Below, one piece after another: positions 18,758 through 26,526 of a stretch of DNA of 64,000 nucleotides. The notes under the pieces were generated by a model. It ran no database searches, was not told the DNA's origin, and worked only from the letters and a program-made list of their open reading frames with translations. The translations under genes were made by a program, and so were the position numbers. Source of the DNA: JAQUTK01 sp963677415 (lineage in GTDB: Bacteria > Bacteroidota > Bacteroidia > Bacteroidales > JAQUTK01); assembly GCA_963677415.2 (NCBI GenBank), contig CAXXFJ010000033.1:31714-95713 (forward strand), read 5' to 3'. Position 1 is the first letter of the stretch. The number at the start of each line of letters is the position of its first letter.

Positions 18758-19868
18758 TATTTCCGTAATAGAGATTTTTATGGCGAGTAGGCGTGTAGGG
18801 CGAATGGCGCTCACGCCTGATGGTTTGTGCGGTTTTGAATATGATACAGATTGGATTCAAACCGGATTTTCCATCTCTCCATATTACCTTCATTTGAAGC
18901 CGGGATTGATAATGGCCAAACGAGATCCATTCAGTGGAAACTTCGGAGTGTTCGATGATAGCCTTCCGGATGGTTGGGGTAATTTATTGCTTGATCGTTA
19001 TTTGCAAGAGAAAGAAATAGATCCCTATAAACTGAATGTCTTAGAGCGACTATCACTCATCGGATCTACAGGACGTGGCTCATTGGAATATCGTCCAGAC
19101 AAAAGCATTGCCACTGATGATGAATTTCTTGACTTTAATCGTTTGGCGAAAGAGGCAGAAAATATACTTGAAAGTAAAGAGAGTGCTGGTTCGGTTGACT
19201 TGCTCTATAAATATGGCGGTTCGTCCGGTGGAGCTCGCCCAAAAGTGTTTGCCAAGATAGATGACCGTGAGTGGCTTCTGAAGTTTAAAGCTACATACGA
19301 CCCGGTTAATGTGGGAGAGACTGAGTACAATTACACGTTACTCGCGCGTGAATGTGGAATACGAATGGCAGAAACCCGCTTGTTCGATGGCCGTTATTTT
19401 GGAGTCGAACGATTTGATAGAACTCCTCAAGGTAAGATCCACACCATAAGTGCGGCAGGATTACTACATGCGAATTATCGGATTCCCAGCCTTGACTACT
19501 CTATACTACTAAAACTGACGTTAAATCTTACCAAAGATATGGAGCAGGTAGCCCAAATGTTCCGTCTGATGGTATTTAATATTCTAATTTCCAATCGAGA
19601 CGATCATGCCAAAAACTTCTCCTTCCAATGGGTTAATGGAGTGTGGAAACTCTCGCCTGCCTATGACCTTTTGCCAAGTAGTGGATTTAACGGATACCAT
19701 ACCACGACCATAAATGGCAAAGGCGAACCTACATTTTCTGATATCATAGCCGTTGCTTCGGAAGTAGGAATAACCAAACAGCGTGCAACTCAAATTACAG
19801 AAGAAGTGTCGGAAAAGTGTATGAAGGAGAGAATGTCTATGATAATAGTAAAAACAACGAGGTGCTAA
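18750..19868 (+). CDS. hipA: HipA-family serine/threonine kinase toxin
   Basis: Starts at MDNISVIEIFMASRRVGRMAL, overlapping hipB. The HipA N-terminal domain includes GVFDDSLPDGWG. The kinase core contains a GGSSGGARPK loop (about 146-155), the region of the regulatory serine in E. coli HipA. ATP/Mg sites follow: LLKFKATYD, catalytic NRDDHAKNFSF (D275 area) and LSPAYDLLPS. HipA kinases phosphorylate aminoacyl-tRNA synthetases and cause growth arrest. At 372 residues it is slightly short, and its last four codons lie inside the left arm of a perfect terminator stem, so the C-terminus (VKTTRC) looks imposed by the hairpin and may be trimmed relative to relatives. Core catalytic residues are intact. 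Confidence 0.86.
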   Translation: MDNISVIEIFMASRRVGRMALTPDGLCGFEYDTDWIQTGFSISPYYLHLKPGLIMAKRDPFSGNFGVFDDSLPDGWGNLLLDRYLQEKEIDPYKLNVLERLSLIGSTGRGSLEYRPDKSIATDDEFLDFNRLAKEAENILESKESAGSVDLLYKYGGSSGGARPKVFAKIDDREWLLKFKATYDPVNVGETEYNYTLLARECGIRMAETRLFDGRYFGVERFDRTPQGKIHTISAAGLLHANYRIPSLDYSILLKLTLNLTKDMEQVAQMFRLMVFNILISNRDDHAKNFSFQWVNGVWKLSPAYDLLPSSGFNGYHTTTINGKGEPTFSDIIAVASEVGITKQRATQITEEVSEKCMKERMSMIIVKTTRC

Positions 19869-19889
19869 AGTTGACTTTAGCACCTCGTT
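19856..19889. terminator. Bidirectional terminator between hipA and the GH10 gene
   Basis: A perfect 16-bp stem, AACGAGGTGCTAAAGT / ACTTTAGCACCTCGTT, has a 2-nt spacer loop and includes the hipA stop codon. A second small inverted repeat TCACCA / TGGTGA lies at about 19891-19912. Convergent genes share this site. Confidence 0.75.
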
Positions 19890-19925
19890 ATCACCAATGT
19901 TGCCAATGGTGACTATTTTCACAAA

Positions 19926-21839
19926 TTACTTTATCAAGATACGCTTCGATTCGCCACTGCCATCTTGCTTGCGAAGTATGTAAATTCCATTGGGGTATTT
20001 ACTTTTCAAGCTTGAAATATCGCCATTGAAGATTTCAACAACTCCCATCCCGATGCCCATAATAGAGTACACCTCATACACTCCATCAAATGTGTCAACT
20101 TGATCATTGTCTACCCCTGTTGATAAGGAAGTAAAAGTTACCTTGTCGATATTGCAAGAGGAACCCTCGATAACAAAACGCATTTTGTAAGTACCTGCTG
20201 GCAAAGTAAATTTTGTACGGCCTTTCACCTCGGTATAAGTCGACCAATTGCTGTTAGGAGATTGTGGCACAGAAATCTTACCGGTAACGTCGTTAAGGCC
20301 CAAATAGATTCTGAAAGAAGAACCGGTCGTTCCCGATGCAACCTTTGCCGTCCAAGCCATCTTCTGCGATTCTTCTATTGTTACGGTATAGTCCAGCCAC
20401 TCGCCAGCTGAAGTCCAACCAACAAAAAATTCGTTATTGGCATAGCTACCAATATCAACACCACAATCGGTCCGGTATTTTCCGCCATCATTTTTATTGT
20501 CTGTATCGCTGTAAGCCACACCATTTGCCCCTTTGTCGAAATTTTCCGCTTCTACTATGCCTGGCAAAGCTATTGGTGCTGTTTCAAATGGAGTGCTTGG
20601 TTCGTAAGCCTTAGCCGTGCACGTTTTCTCGAAAAGGAGACTGTCTGCCTTATTGAACACTTTCAATTTAAAGGTATAGTTACCGGCAACTGTAGGAGTC
20701 CACTTCAGTTCAACCGATGATTCTGTGGTATCGCACAATAGTACGTTGTTGACGTAAACCTGCATCTTGCCAATGGAGTCTTTATCACTGTATGCCTTTG
20801 CCTTAATTGTGGTTTCGGTATTGATTTCAACCATGCTTGACGATGCAGTGATGTAGGCATATGTGCCAACGTTCATTAACGGACTCTTTGCATTTATTGC
20901 GGCATCTGTGAGCATATAGTCACGAAGCCATTTCATAGCGGGACGGTCAACTCCATTTTTGATCAACCCCGAATAGTCAACCCAGGTGGAGCCGTAGATG
21001 TAACCCCATAAGGTTACTCCGGCAACGAAATCAGCCTCCCACATCACAGGGATTTGCTCCTTGTAACGTAGCAGCTGTTGCTGGTCGTCTAGCTTATTGA
21101 TGTCATACTCAGAAATTAGAATAGGAAGTCCTGTTTGGTTGTGTATTTTATAGAGCACGGTTTTGAAATCGGTACCCGACATATCTCCCAGGTCGTGAGC
21201 CTGGCAACCTGCAGCATCAACAGGAGCACCCGCAGCCTTTATTTTTTTCAGCAAATCAATATAAGCATCGGTGTTCCACATGAATGTATTGTAATCATTG
21301 TAGATAAGCACCGCTTTAGGCCAACGCTCACGAGCCATAATAAATGCTTTCACAATCCAATCGTACCCCGATGCGCCATCGCCACCCAGTGCATTTTTAT
21401 AGGGTGCCGGTGCATGCCCGGGAAGTGCTTCGTTAACAACATCGATATAATCCAAATCGGGATAACGTGCAGAAGCAGCATCAAACCATTCCGTAATTTC
21501 ATCCAGTTGGTCTTTTTGAGAAAGGTTATCCATCCAACTTGGATATTGGCCGCCCCAAATAAGCGTATGAAATTTGAACGGGATATTGTGATCTTTGCAA
21601 TACTTATATTCCTTGTCGACTGTAGTCCAATTGAACACATCACGGGTTCCTTCTACCGATCCCCACTTCGTTTCATTTTCAGGTGTCAACTGGTTCCAAT
21701 AAGTACTGAAATCACTTCTTACAGTATATGCAGTGGTAATGTTACCCAAAAATTTATTCGGGTTTTTTGATAATTGGGCATATCCGAAAGTACTGCCCAT
21801 TGCTAGCAACGTCACTAAAAATATTGCTTTAATCTTCAT
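19926..21839 (-). CDS. Secreted GH10 endo-beta-1,4-xylanase with CBM6 and C-terminal sorting domain
   Basis: Signal peptide MKIKAIFLVTLLAMGSTFGYAQ. The GH10 TIM barrel spans about residues 25-315: TPENETKWG, HTLIWGGQYPSWM, acid/base E137 in DVVNEALPG and nucleophile E244 in ILISEYDIN. An immunoglobulin-like domain follows (about 325-410), then a CBM6-type module (about 420-570; GIVEAENFDKGANGVAYSD, GEWLDYTVTIEE, GTYKMRFVIEG). The last 55 residues (VYEVYSIMG ... YPNGIYILRKQ ... SKRILIK) match the type IX secretion/Por sorting pattern, so the enzyme is probably surface-anchored or released. It supplies xylo-oligosaccharides to the GH8, GH43 and CE1 enzymes elsewhere in the window. Confidence 0.93.
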   Translation of the reverse strand: MKIKAIFLVTLLAMGSTFGYAQLSKNPNKFLGNITTAYTVRSDFSTYWNQLTPENETKWGSVEGTRDVFNWTTVDKEYKYCKDHNIPFKFHTLIWGGQYPSWMDNLSQKDQLDEITEWFDAASARYPDLDYIDVVNEALPGHAPAPYKNALGGDGASGYDWIVKAFIMARERWPKAVLIYNDYNTFMWNTDAYIDLLKKIKAAGAPVDAAGCQAHDLGDMSGTDFKTVLYKIHNQTGLPILISEYDINKLDDQQQLLRYKEQIPVMWEADFVAGVTLWGYIYGSTWVDYSGLIKNGVDRPAMKWLRDYMLTDAAINAKSPLMNVGTYAYITASSSMVEINTETTIKAKAYSDKDSIGKMQVYVNNVLLCDTTESSVELKWTPTVAGNYTFKLKVFNKADSLLFEKTCTAKAYEPSTPFETAPIALPGIVEAENFDKGANGVAYSDTDNKNDGGKYRTDCGVDIGSYANNEFFVGWTSAGEWLDYTVTIEESQKMAWTAKVASGTTGSSFRIYLGLNDVTGKISVPQSPNSNWSTYTEVKGRTKFTLPAGTYKMRFVIEGSSCNIDKVTFTSLSTGVDNDQVDTFDGVYEVYSIMGIGMGVVEIFNGDISSLKSKYPNGIYILRKQDGSGESKRILIK

Positions 21840-22161
21840 CGTAGTTTGTGTATTTTTTAGATATAAATAGTTGGTTTTCTCACAAAGAATCTTGTAAATT
21901 TACAATAAATCATTGGATTTACTATCAAAATCTGCTCTTAAATTCTTTTCAATAAATGAGTATCTTATATCTTTATGTTATCATTATAAAGTTGATTTAT
22001 ACTGAAATGATTACATCGAGATTATAATATTTTATGTGGCGGACGGAAAAAGCAATGTGCAAATTTTGCACATTGCTTTTTGCATCTAATTCACCTTCTG
22101 TGAAAATAATACTTATATGTTTGGTAATCACGCTTCGTTCCCGTTGAAATAGCTCACTAAT

Positions 22162-22237
22162 TTGTCCTAGCGTTTGATAATTGTGGTCTTAGCGTACCAC
22201 AACTGTGGAAGTAGCGTAGGACAACTGTCAAACGCTA
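22162..22237. repeat. 22-bp-period TAGCGT array with mutually exclusive hairpins
   Basis: TAGCGT starts at exactly 22168, 22190 and 22212, and ACAACTGT recurs in the second and third units. Three pairings overlap: TAGCGTTTGA (22168) with TCAAACGCTA (22228-22237), TTGTGGT (22181) with ACCACAA (22196-22202), and TTGTCCTA (22162) with TAGGACAA (22217-22224). The first and last cannot form together. Confidence 0.65.
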
Positions 22238-22277
22238 CACGCTTCCGTATGCGTGGATCCATACATACGGACGCATG

Positions 22278-22365
22278 AATTGTTTCGTCCGTATGTCCGA
22301 TTTGAACCGTATGTTCTACTCATTTGTACTGTATGTTGTTCCGGTTTGTACCTTATGTTCTCCAG
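22278..22365. repeat. 22-bp tandem degenerate repeat (TTTGTACCGTATGTTCT type)
   Basis: Successive units begin ATTTGAACCGTATG (22300), ATTTGTACTGTATG (22322) and GTTTGTACCTTATG (22344), each 22 bp apart. A shortened unit containing TCCGTATGTCC lies just before them. An inverted GTATGC/CATAC segment at 22247-22270 joins this array to the TAGCGT array in a near-continuous 22-bp rhythm. Confidence 0.65.
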
Positions 22366-22399
22366 GTTTCATTTAATAGTTTTTTGGGGTGGGTTAGGG

Positions 22400-22490
22400 G
22401 ATTGCGGATCAAGCCCGCAATGACGGTGTGGGGTAGCCCTTGATGGGTTAGGGGGGTGGCAACAGTCATTGAGGGCTCCGACCCGCAATC
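22400..22490. repeat. Inverted pair of short palindromic repeats
   Basis: GATTGCGGATCAAGCCCGCA with its TGAC-ended tail (22400-22424) recurs in reverse complement at 22465-22490. Each copy is itself a small hairpin (ATTGCGG/CCGCAAT in the first). GTTAGGGG also recurs beside each copy. Similar GC-rich REP-like palindromes are dispersed in many bacterial genomes. Confidence 0.55.
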
Positions 22491-22565
22491 TCCGTTTTTT
22501 TTTATTTATTTTCGTTTTGCAAAATGGTAGATACCATGATTTCAATGCACCAAGAGCACCAAGCC

Positions 22566-22594
22566 ATGCCTTACAGTATGCTGTAAGGCATTTT
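22566..22594. terminator. Hairpin, terminator-like
   Basis: An 11-bp stem, ATGCCTTACAG / CTGTAAGGCAT, with loop TATG is followed by TTTT. No gene immediately upstream needs it, so it may belong to a lost gene or to the repeat zone. Confidence 0.45.
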
Positions 22595-22744
22595 GGCCTT
22601 TCACTTATTTACTTGCTCGGTTGATAATTGCTTACATAAATGTTTGCTCGGAGGCATTTTGCATACATTATTGCAATCTACTCCATCTAGCCGAAAAGTT
22701 TTCCAATAGTTTTGCTCCTAACTATTTGAAAACTTTGTCGCGCG

Positions 22745-22780
22745 AACCGTATATCTTTCCGACGTTAACCGTATATCTTT
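22745..22780. repeat. Pair of 14-bp repeats 22 bp apart
   Basis: AACCGTATATCTTT occurs at 22745-22758 and 22767-22780, exactly 22 bp apart. Sequence and spacing resemble the array at 22300-22365. Confidence 0.55.
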
Positions 22781-22803
22781 TGTGTCTTTTGAGGAATTTC
22801 CTT

Positions 22804-23020
22804 GTATTTGATAGTGTTTGCAACTAACAATGTATGTAAATAGTATGAAAAGAGCCTTCTGAGCAAATAAACATGTATGCAAATTGTGGCGAGCAATGTA
22901 AAAATTTGGAGATTGACATGACACACAGTATGCTGAGAGTCATATCTCGGTGCAGATGGTGCAGATAAATAGCACTTTTTTACTCATTCCTAAATCGAAA
23001 TTCGAAAAAACAACAGACTT
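22804..23020. repeat. 217-bp direct repeat, copy A
   Basis: Near-identical in long blocks to 23162-23377. Shared blocks include GTATTTGATAGTGTTTGCAA, AAAAGAGCCTTCTGAGCAAA and ATTGACATGACACACA, and the end CAACAGACTT. The central part near 22930-22965 has diverged. The offset between copies is 358 bp. Confidence 0.75.
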
Positions 23021-23035
23021 ACATGAAACACAGGA

Positions 23036-23185
23036 ATGGCAAACCTGTTTGGTAAAGCCAGTAACACTATTACCGAACATATACAAAACGTGTTTAATGA
23101 GGGTGAGTTAAACGAAGAAGTGGTATGTCGGAATTTCCGACTAACCACCATGGAGAAACACGTATTTGATAGTGTTTGCAATTAA
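23036..23185 (+). pseudogene. RhuM-family protein fragment
   Basis: A 49-residue open frame reads MANLFGKASNTITEHIQNVF then NEGELNEEVVCRNFRLTT, which matches the conserved N-terminal DNA-binding segment of RhuM virulence/phage-antirepressor-like proteins (pattern MAxLFGK...I..HI.N.F.EGEL.E..V.R.F..T). There is an in-frame stop just upstream, and the frame ends at the start of the direct repeat, so only a fragment of a protein that is normally over 300 residues remains. It is probably a relic of a prophage or mobile island. Confidence 0.75.
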
Positions 23186-23377
23186 CAATGTATGCAAATA
23201 CTATGAAAAGAGCCTTCTGAGCAAATAAACATGGTTGCAAATTGTGGCGATAAAATGTAGAAAATGGAAATTGACATGACACACAAGCCTTCAAATGGCA
23301 TATTGGGGTGGAGGGGTGTAGATAAATAGTACTTTTTTACTGATTTCTAAATCGAAATTCAAAAAAACAACAGACTT
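23162..23377. repeat. 216-bp direct repeat, copy B
   Basis: Second copy of 22804-23020. Its first 24 bases overlap the end of the RhuM-like fragment, so the fragment is bracketed by the two copies. Confidence 0.75.
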
Positions 23378-23642
23378 GACACACTGGGATGGATGAATAC
23401 TTAAATCTAAACCGGTATCCAAACGTGTGAAGGACTCATACGATATTTTGGGCCTATCTCATTAAGTGCAATGCAATGAAAATATTTATGAATAAATCGA
23501 CAATGTTATTGAAAATATTTCTTTTCTTTGTATTTGTCTTAATTATTATAGTAACAAGAGACCTCACATGAGTATCGTTGAGACGTTTATGTTTTTACGG
23601 GCTAAAACAATAAAATTCTATGATTATATTAAACTTTGCGAC

Positions 23643-25406
23643 ATGAAAAATTCACGTTTAGTAGCTCAAATACTATTTTTTATTCTTTCTGTTTCATTAC
23701 AGGCACAAACAACATATTATGTCAAATCCGGTAGTACGGGCAGAGGGTCTTCATGGTCAGAAGCTTCTGGTAGTATTCAAACGATGCTTGATAAAGCCGT
23801 ATCTGGTGATGTAATATGGGTAGCTTCAGGTACTTATAAAACTGCACGTTTTGAAGGTTTTTTATTAAAGCGGGGTGTAAACATATATGGTGGTTTTAAT
23901 GGTACTGAAACAAGTTCATCCCAGAGAGAAATAATAGATACAGACTCAAATGGGGTCATTGATGCATGGGAATTCAAAAATCAAACAATCATTGATGCTC
24001 AAAATCATGGTCGTTGTATTACTGGAAATTTCTATGGCTATAATAGTCCATATATTATTTTTGATGGTTTTACCGTTCAAAATGGCAAGATAAATGATGC
24101 TAGTTTAGCAGGAGGAGGGATTGACGCTCAGAATGATTTAACTATACAGAATTGTATTGTGAAAAATTGCTCTTCTGTAACCTGCGGAGGTGGAATTTAT
24201 TGCAATAATTCAAGCTTAGAAATAAATAATTGTAAAGTTATAAATTGCAGTTCTGGACAAGGTGGTGGAATTGCTTCCTCTGGTGTAGTGAGTAATTGTG
24301 ACATCAGTTACTGCACTGCTTCCTCTGGTGGTGGAATATGCGCCACAAGAGTTTTTAGATGTACAGTTACAAATTGTAGTGGTGGATGGGGTGGTGGCAT
24401 TTATGCGTCTACTTTTACATATAGTCCTTATTCGTCAAAATATACATACATATCAGGTTGTACAGTTACAAATTGTAGTGGTGGATTTGGTGGTGGCATT
24501 TACTCTACATTTAGTGTAAGTCATTGCAAAATAAGTAACTGTAATTCTAGTTTTGCAGGTGGCGGTATTTGTTTGAGCGAATATGGGTATTGCGCAAACT
24601 GTCTTATTGAAAATTGTTTTTCTCTTGGTGAGGGTGGAGGTATAAATTCTTCTACTTCTGGCACTGCTAATCTTGTGGCAGGTGTTTATAATTCAAATAT
24701 TTTAAATTGTTCTGCTTCAACATTTGGTGGTGGCATATATTCTAACTCTACAACTGAAGATGCTTTTCTGAATAATAATATAATTGTAAACTGTTCTGCA
24801 AATAATGATGGTGGTGGCATTTATTGCAATAATTCTTATTCCCATATAAATAATTGTGCTGCAACAAATAATTTTGTTGGTACAGTAGTTTCAAATTTCG
24901 TATTTGGTTCTCAATCAGGGAATATAACCCCGAACTTAAACTCTATATTTGTAAAACCAACTAATTTTATTGGTAAAGCAAATAATAGTGAAGATTATAC
25001 TAGTTTATCGGCTGCTAATTGGCATTTAAAGATGGGGTCTCCTTGTATTAACGCCGGAACTTCATATAATTTGCCGAAAGCACTACTTTCAGGCGATGAT
25101 TTAGATAATAATTCAAGAGTTTTATATGGTAGAATTGATATGGGCGCATATGAATATGCAGATGTTTTAAGTGCAATTAATTCACCTTTTATTGATAAAT
25201 ATAAGTATGAGATTATTGATGATTTAGTTGTTATTAAAGAGTTGACACCTAATTCAGTTGTTAGGCTTTTTGACATTGCTGGTAAAATTATTCTGAGTAA
25301 TAATGTAGATGCAGAATCTTCAACGTTCAGATTACCTCACAAAGGTATCTATATAATCAATGTAACCTCTGGCAACAAAATTGTAAACAGAAAAATAATA
25401 TGGTAA
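23643..25406 (+). CDS. Secreted right-handed beta-helix repeat protein with C-terminal sorting domain
   Basis: The start MKNSRLVAQILFFILSVSLQAQ is a clear signal peptide; an in-frame ATG at 23568 would put 25 residues in front and is not used. Residues about 25-130 are the usual opening of polymorphic beta-helix proteins (TTYYVKSGSTGRGSSWSEAS, IWVASGTYK). Residues about 140-420 are glycine/asparagine-rich coils with repeated GGGI(Y/C) and NCS motifs, 25-30 residues per turn. A C-terminal domain follows with DMGAYEY and a type IX-like sorting signal (VVRLFDIAGKIILS, GIYIINVTSGNKIVNRKIIW). The DNA of the coils is internally repetitive (TGTACAGTTACAAATTGTAG at two places near 24360 and 24460). 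It is a surface adhesin or carbohydrate-interacting protein of unknown ligand. Confidence 0.85.
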   Translation: MKNSRLVAQILFFILSVSLQAQTTYYVKSGSTGRGSSWSEASGSIQTMLDKAVSGDVIWVASGTYKTARFEGFLLKRGVNIYGGFNGTETSSSQREIIDTDSNGVIDAWEFKNQTIIDAQNHGRCITGNFYGYNSPYIIFDGFTVQNGKINDASLAGGGIDAQNDLTIQNCIVKNCSSVTCGGGIYCNNSSLEINNCKVINCSSGQGGGIASSGVVSNCDISYCTASSGGGICATRVFRCTVTNCSGGWGGGIYASTFTYSPYSSKYTYISGCTVTNCSGGFGGGIYSTFSVSHCKISNCNSSFAGGGICLSEYGYCANCLIENCFSLGEGGGINSSTSGTANLVAGVYNSNILNCSASTFGGGIYSNSTTEDAFLNNNIIVNCSANNDGGGIYCNNSYSHINNCAATNNFVGTVVSNFVFGSQSGNITPNLNSIFVKPTNFIGKANNSEDYTSLSAANWHLKMGSPCINAGTSYNLPKALLSGDDLDNNSRVLYGRIDMGAYEYADVLSAINSPFIDKYKYEIIDDLVVIKELTPNSVVRLFDIAGKIILSNNVDAESSTFRLPHKGIYIINVTSGNKIVNRKIIW

Positions 25407-25615
25407 ACCAATTAGATATATTAAAAAGAATAGAAGAGTTAATCAACAAGAAATGTCAATTAAAGCTGAAATCAGGTGAAATATTTACTGGCTTAATTGA
25501 TAAATTTGAAGTTAACTCGAAGGTCACTCAACTTCGTATTACTCTTCTTATTGAAGAGAACGAAAAAGAAATATTTTTACTTTCAAAAATTGAAGAATTA
25601 ATCGAGTTAGAATAG
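25400..25615 (+). CDS. Small hypothetical protein, possible SH3/LSm-like barrel
   Basis: A 71-residue acidic protein (MVNQLDILKRIEELINKKCQ...). Its ATG overlaps the stop of the beta-helix gene (ATGGTAA), which suggests translational coupling. The pattern of an N-terminal helix followed by KKCQLKLKSGEIFTGLIDKF and short strands resembles LSm/SH3-like RNA- or protein-binding barrels, but this is only a fold guess. After its stop, 25617-25718 is open in another frame (NAKLITRITVFAEDNDLLRS...), possibly a leftover of a lost gene. Confidence 0.5.
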   Translation: MVNQLDILKRIEELINKKCQLKLKSGEIFTGLIDKFEVNSKVTQLRITLLIEENEKEIFLLSKIEELIELE

Positions 25616-25748
25616 GAATGCGAAGCTCATCACCCGCATTACAGTTTTTGCCGAGGATAATGACCTTCTCCGCAGTCACTTTCAGACCATATTGTCACTG
25701 TTAGCTGAAAGAAAAAAATAATTTACCAAACCACAAATAATTACTATT

Positions 25749-26411
25749 ATGACAGAAAAACAACTTTTCGCGATTTACTCATTGACAACTATTTTTTCTG
25801 CAAGCAAACAAATTGCTTCGTTTGATTACTTATACAACAACTACGAACTCTTTTTAAATGAGCATTTGGAAGATGAAATTCAGAAAAAAGTCGATAAGAT
25901 TAATGAAATTGAAGTTGACAAATTTACTGAAGAACAACTTGAATTACAGACTAAATATATAAATCAGTATCATGGACAATCTTTCCAAGCGAAAGAGCTT
26001 TTGACAAATTATATGATAGTTGCGACTTGGAGTATTTATGAAAAAGCATTCAAACAACTGTTGAAACTTTCAAATAAGCTCACAACTAATCAAATAGAAA
26101 ACTGCTACAAAATTAAAGAATCAATCAAATTACTTAAATCGAAATTCAATATCGATTTTAATCAACTTGACAACTATCAAGAAATAGAAGAATTGAGATG
26201 TTTAAACAACGCAATTAAGCATAAAGGACTAGTATCTAAAGAACTGAATGATGCGAACTCAAAATGGATAATAAATAGTCCTTTAGGTGACACTTATAAT
26301 GACTTTTTAAGACTAAAGAATGCTCCATATCAGTTATTAACTGACTTACGGCAAGAATTACTTGAGGATGAAGAAGAAACAGCGGATACAAAAAATATCC
26401 AATCTCACTAA
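25749..26411 (+). CDS. Hypothetical helical protein, possibly HEPN-like
   Basis: A 220-residue soluble, mostly helical and charged protein with no signal peptide. The segment IEELRCLNNAIKHKG resembles the conserved polar-His helix of HEPN/Abi-like families (R...H near a helix end), though the R-to-H spacing is longer than the classic RNase motif. HEPN proteins often act in toxin-antitoxin or abortive infection, and this gene lies in a plastic zone next to mobile-element debris, but no partner gene is obvious. Function is not assigned. Confidence 0.55.
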   Translation: MTEKQLFAIYSLTTIFSASKQIASFDYLYNNYELFLNEHLEDEIQKKVDKINEIEVDKFTEEQLELQTKYINQYHGQSFQAKELLTNYMIVATWSIYEKAFKQLLKLSNKLTTNQIENCYKIKESIKLLKSKFNIDFNQLDNYQEIEELRCLNNAIKHKGLVSKELNDANSKWIINSPLGDTYNDFLRLKNAPYQLLTDLRQELLEDEEETADTKNIQSH

Positions 26412-26517
26412 TTCCCTAAATTATTTCATCAGGGAAACAATTTATTTACTAAATGAAAATGATAAAGCAATAAAGTCGTTTTTTCCGTCAGCCTCTACTC
26501 CCTAAAATTTCTTTGCA

Positions 26518-26526
26518 ATACGGTAT
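26518..26526. repeat. Target-site duplication of the IS, left copy
   Basis: ATACGGTAT here is identical to 27826-27834 on the other side of the insertion sequence. The exact 9-bp duplication indicates a transposition event that has not been scrambled. Confidence 0.85.

Larger units (their letters stand above)
21840..23642. other. 1.8-kb repeat-rich intergenic zone with decayed gene fragments
   Basis: No intact gene is found. In order it contains TAGCGT 22-mers with overlapping inverted repeats (22162-22237), a second 22-mer family (22278-22365), an inverted pair of short palindromes (22400-22490), a hairpin (22566-22594), another 22-bp-spaced pair (22745-22780), and a 217-bp direct repeat bracketing a RhuM-like fragment (22804-23377). 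21840-22140 has nothing recognisable beyond the upstream region of the GH10 gene, and 23378-23642 only the upstream region of the beta-helix gene. Confidence 0.7.

Noticed and set aside
21135..21770. A 211-codon open frame on the plus strand
   Set aside because: It lies antisense inside the GH10 xylanase, has no family resemblance, and reflects codon bias of the real gene.
22162..22780. CRISPR array
   Set aside because: The 22-bp units are degenerate and contiguous, with no unique spacers of 30-40 bp, no conserved repeat and no cas genes nearby.
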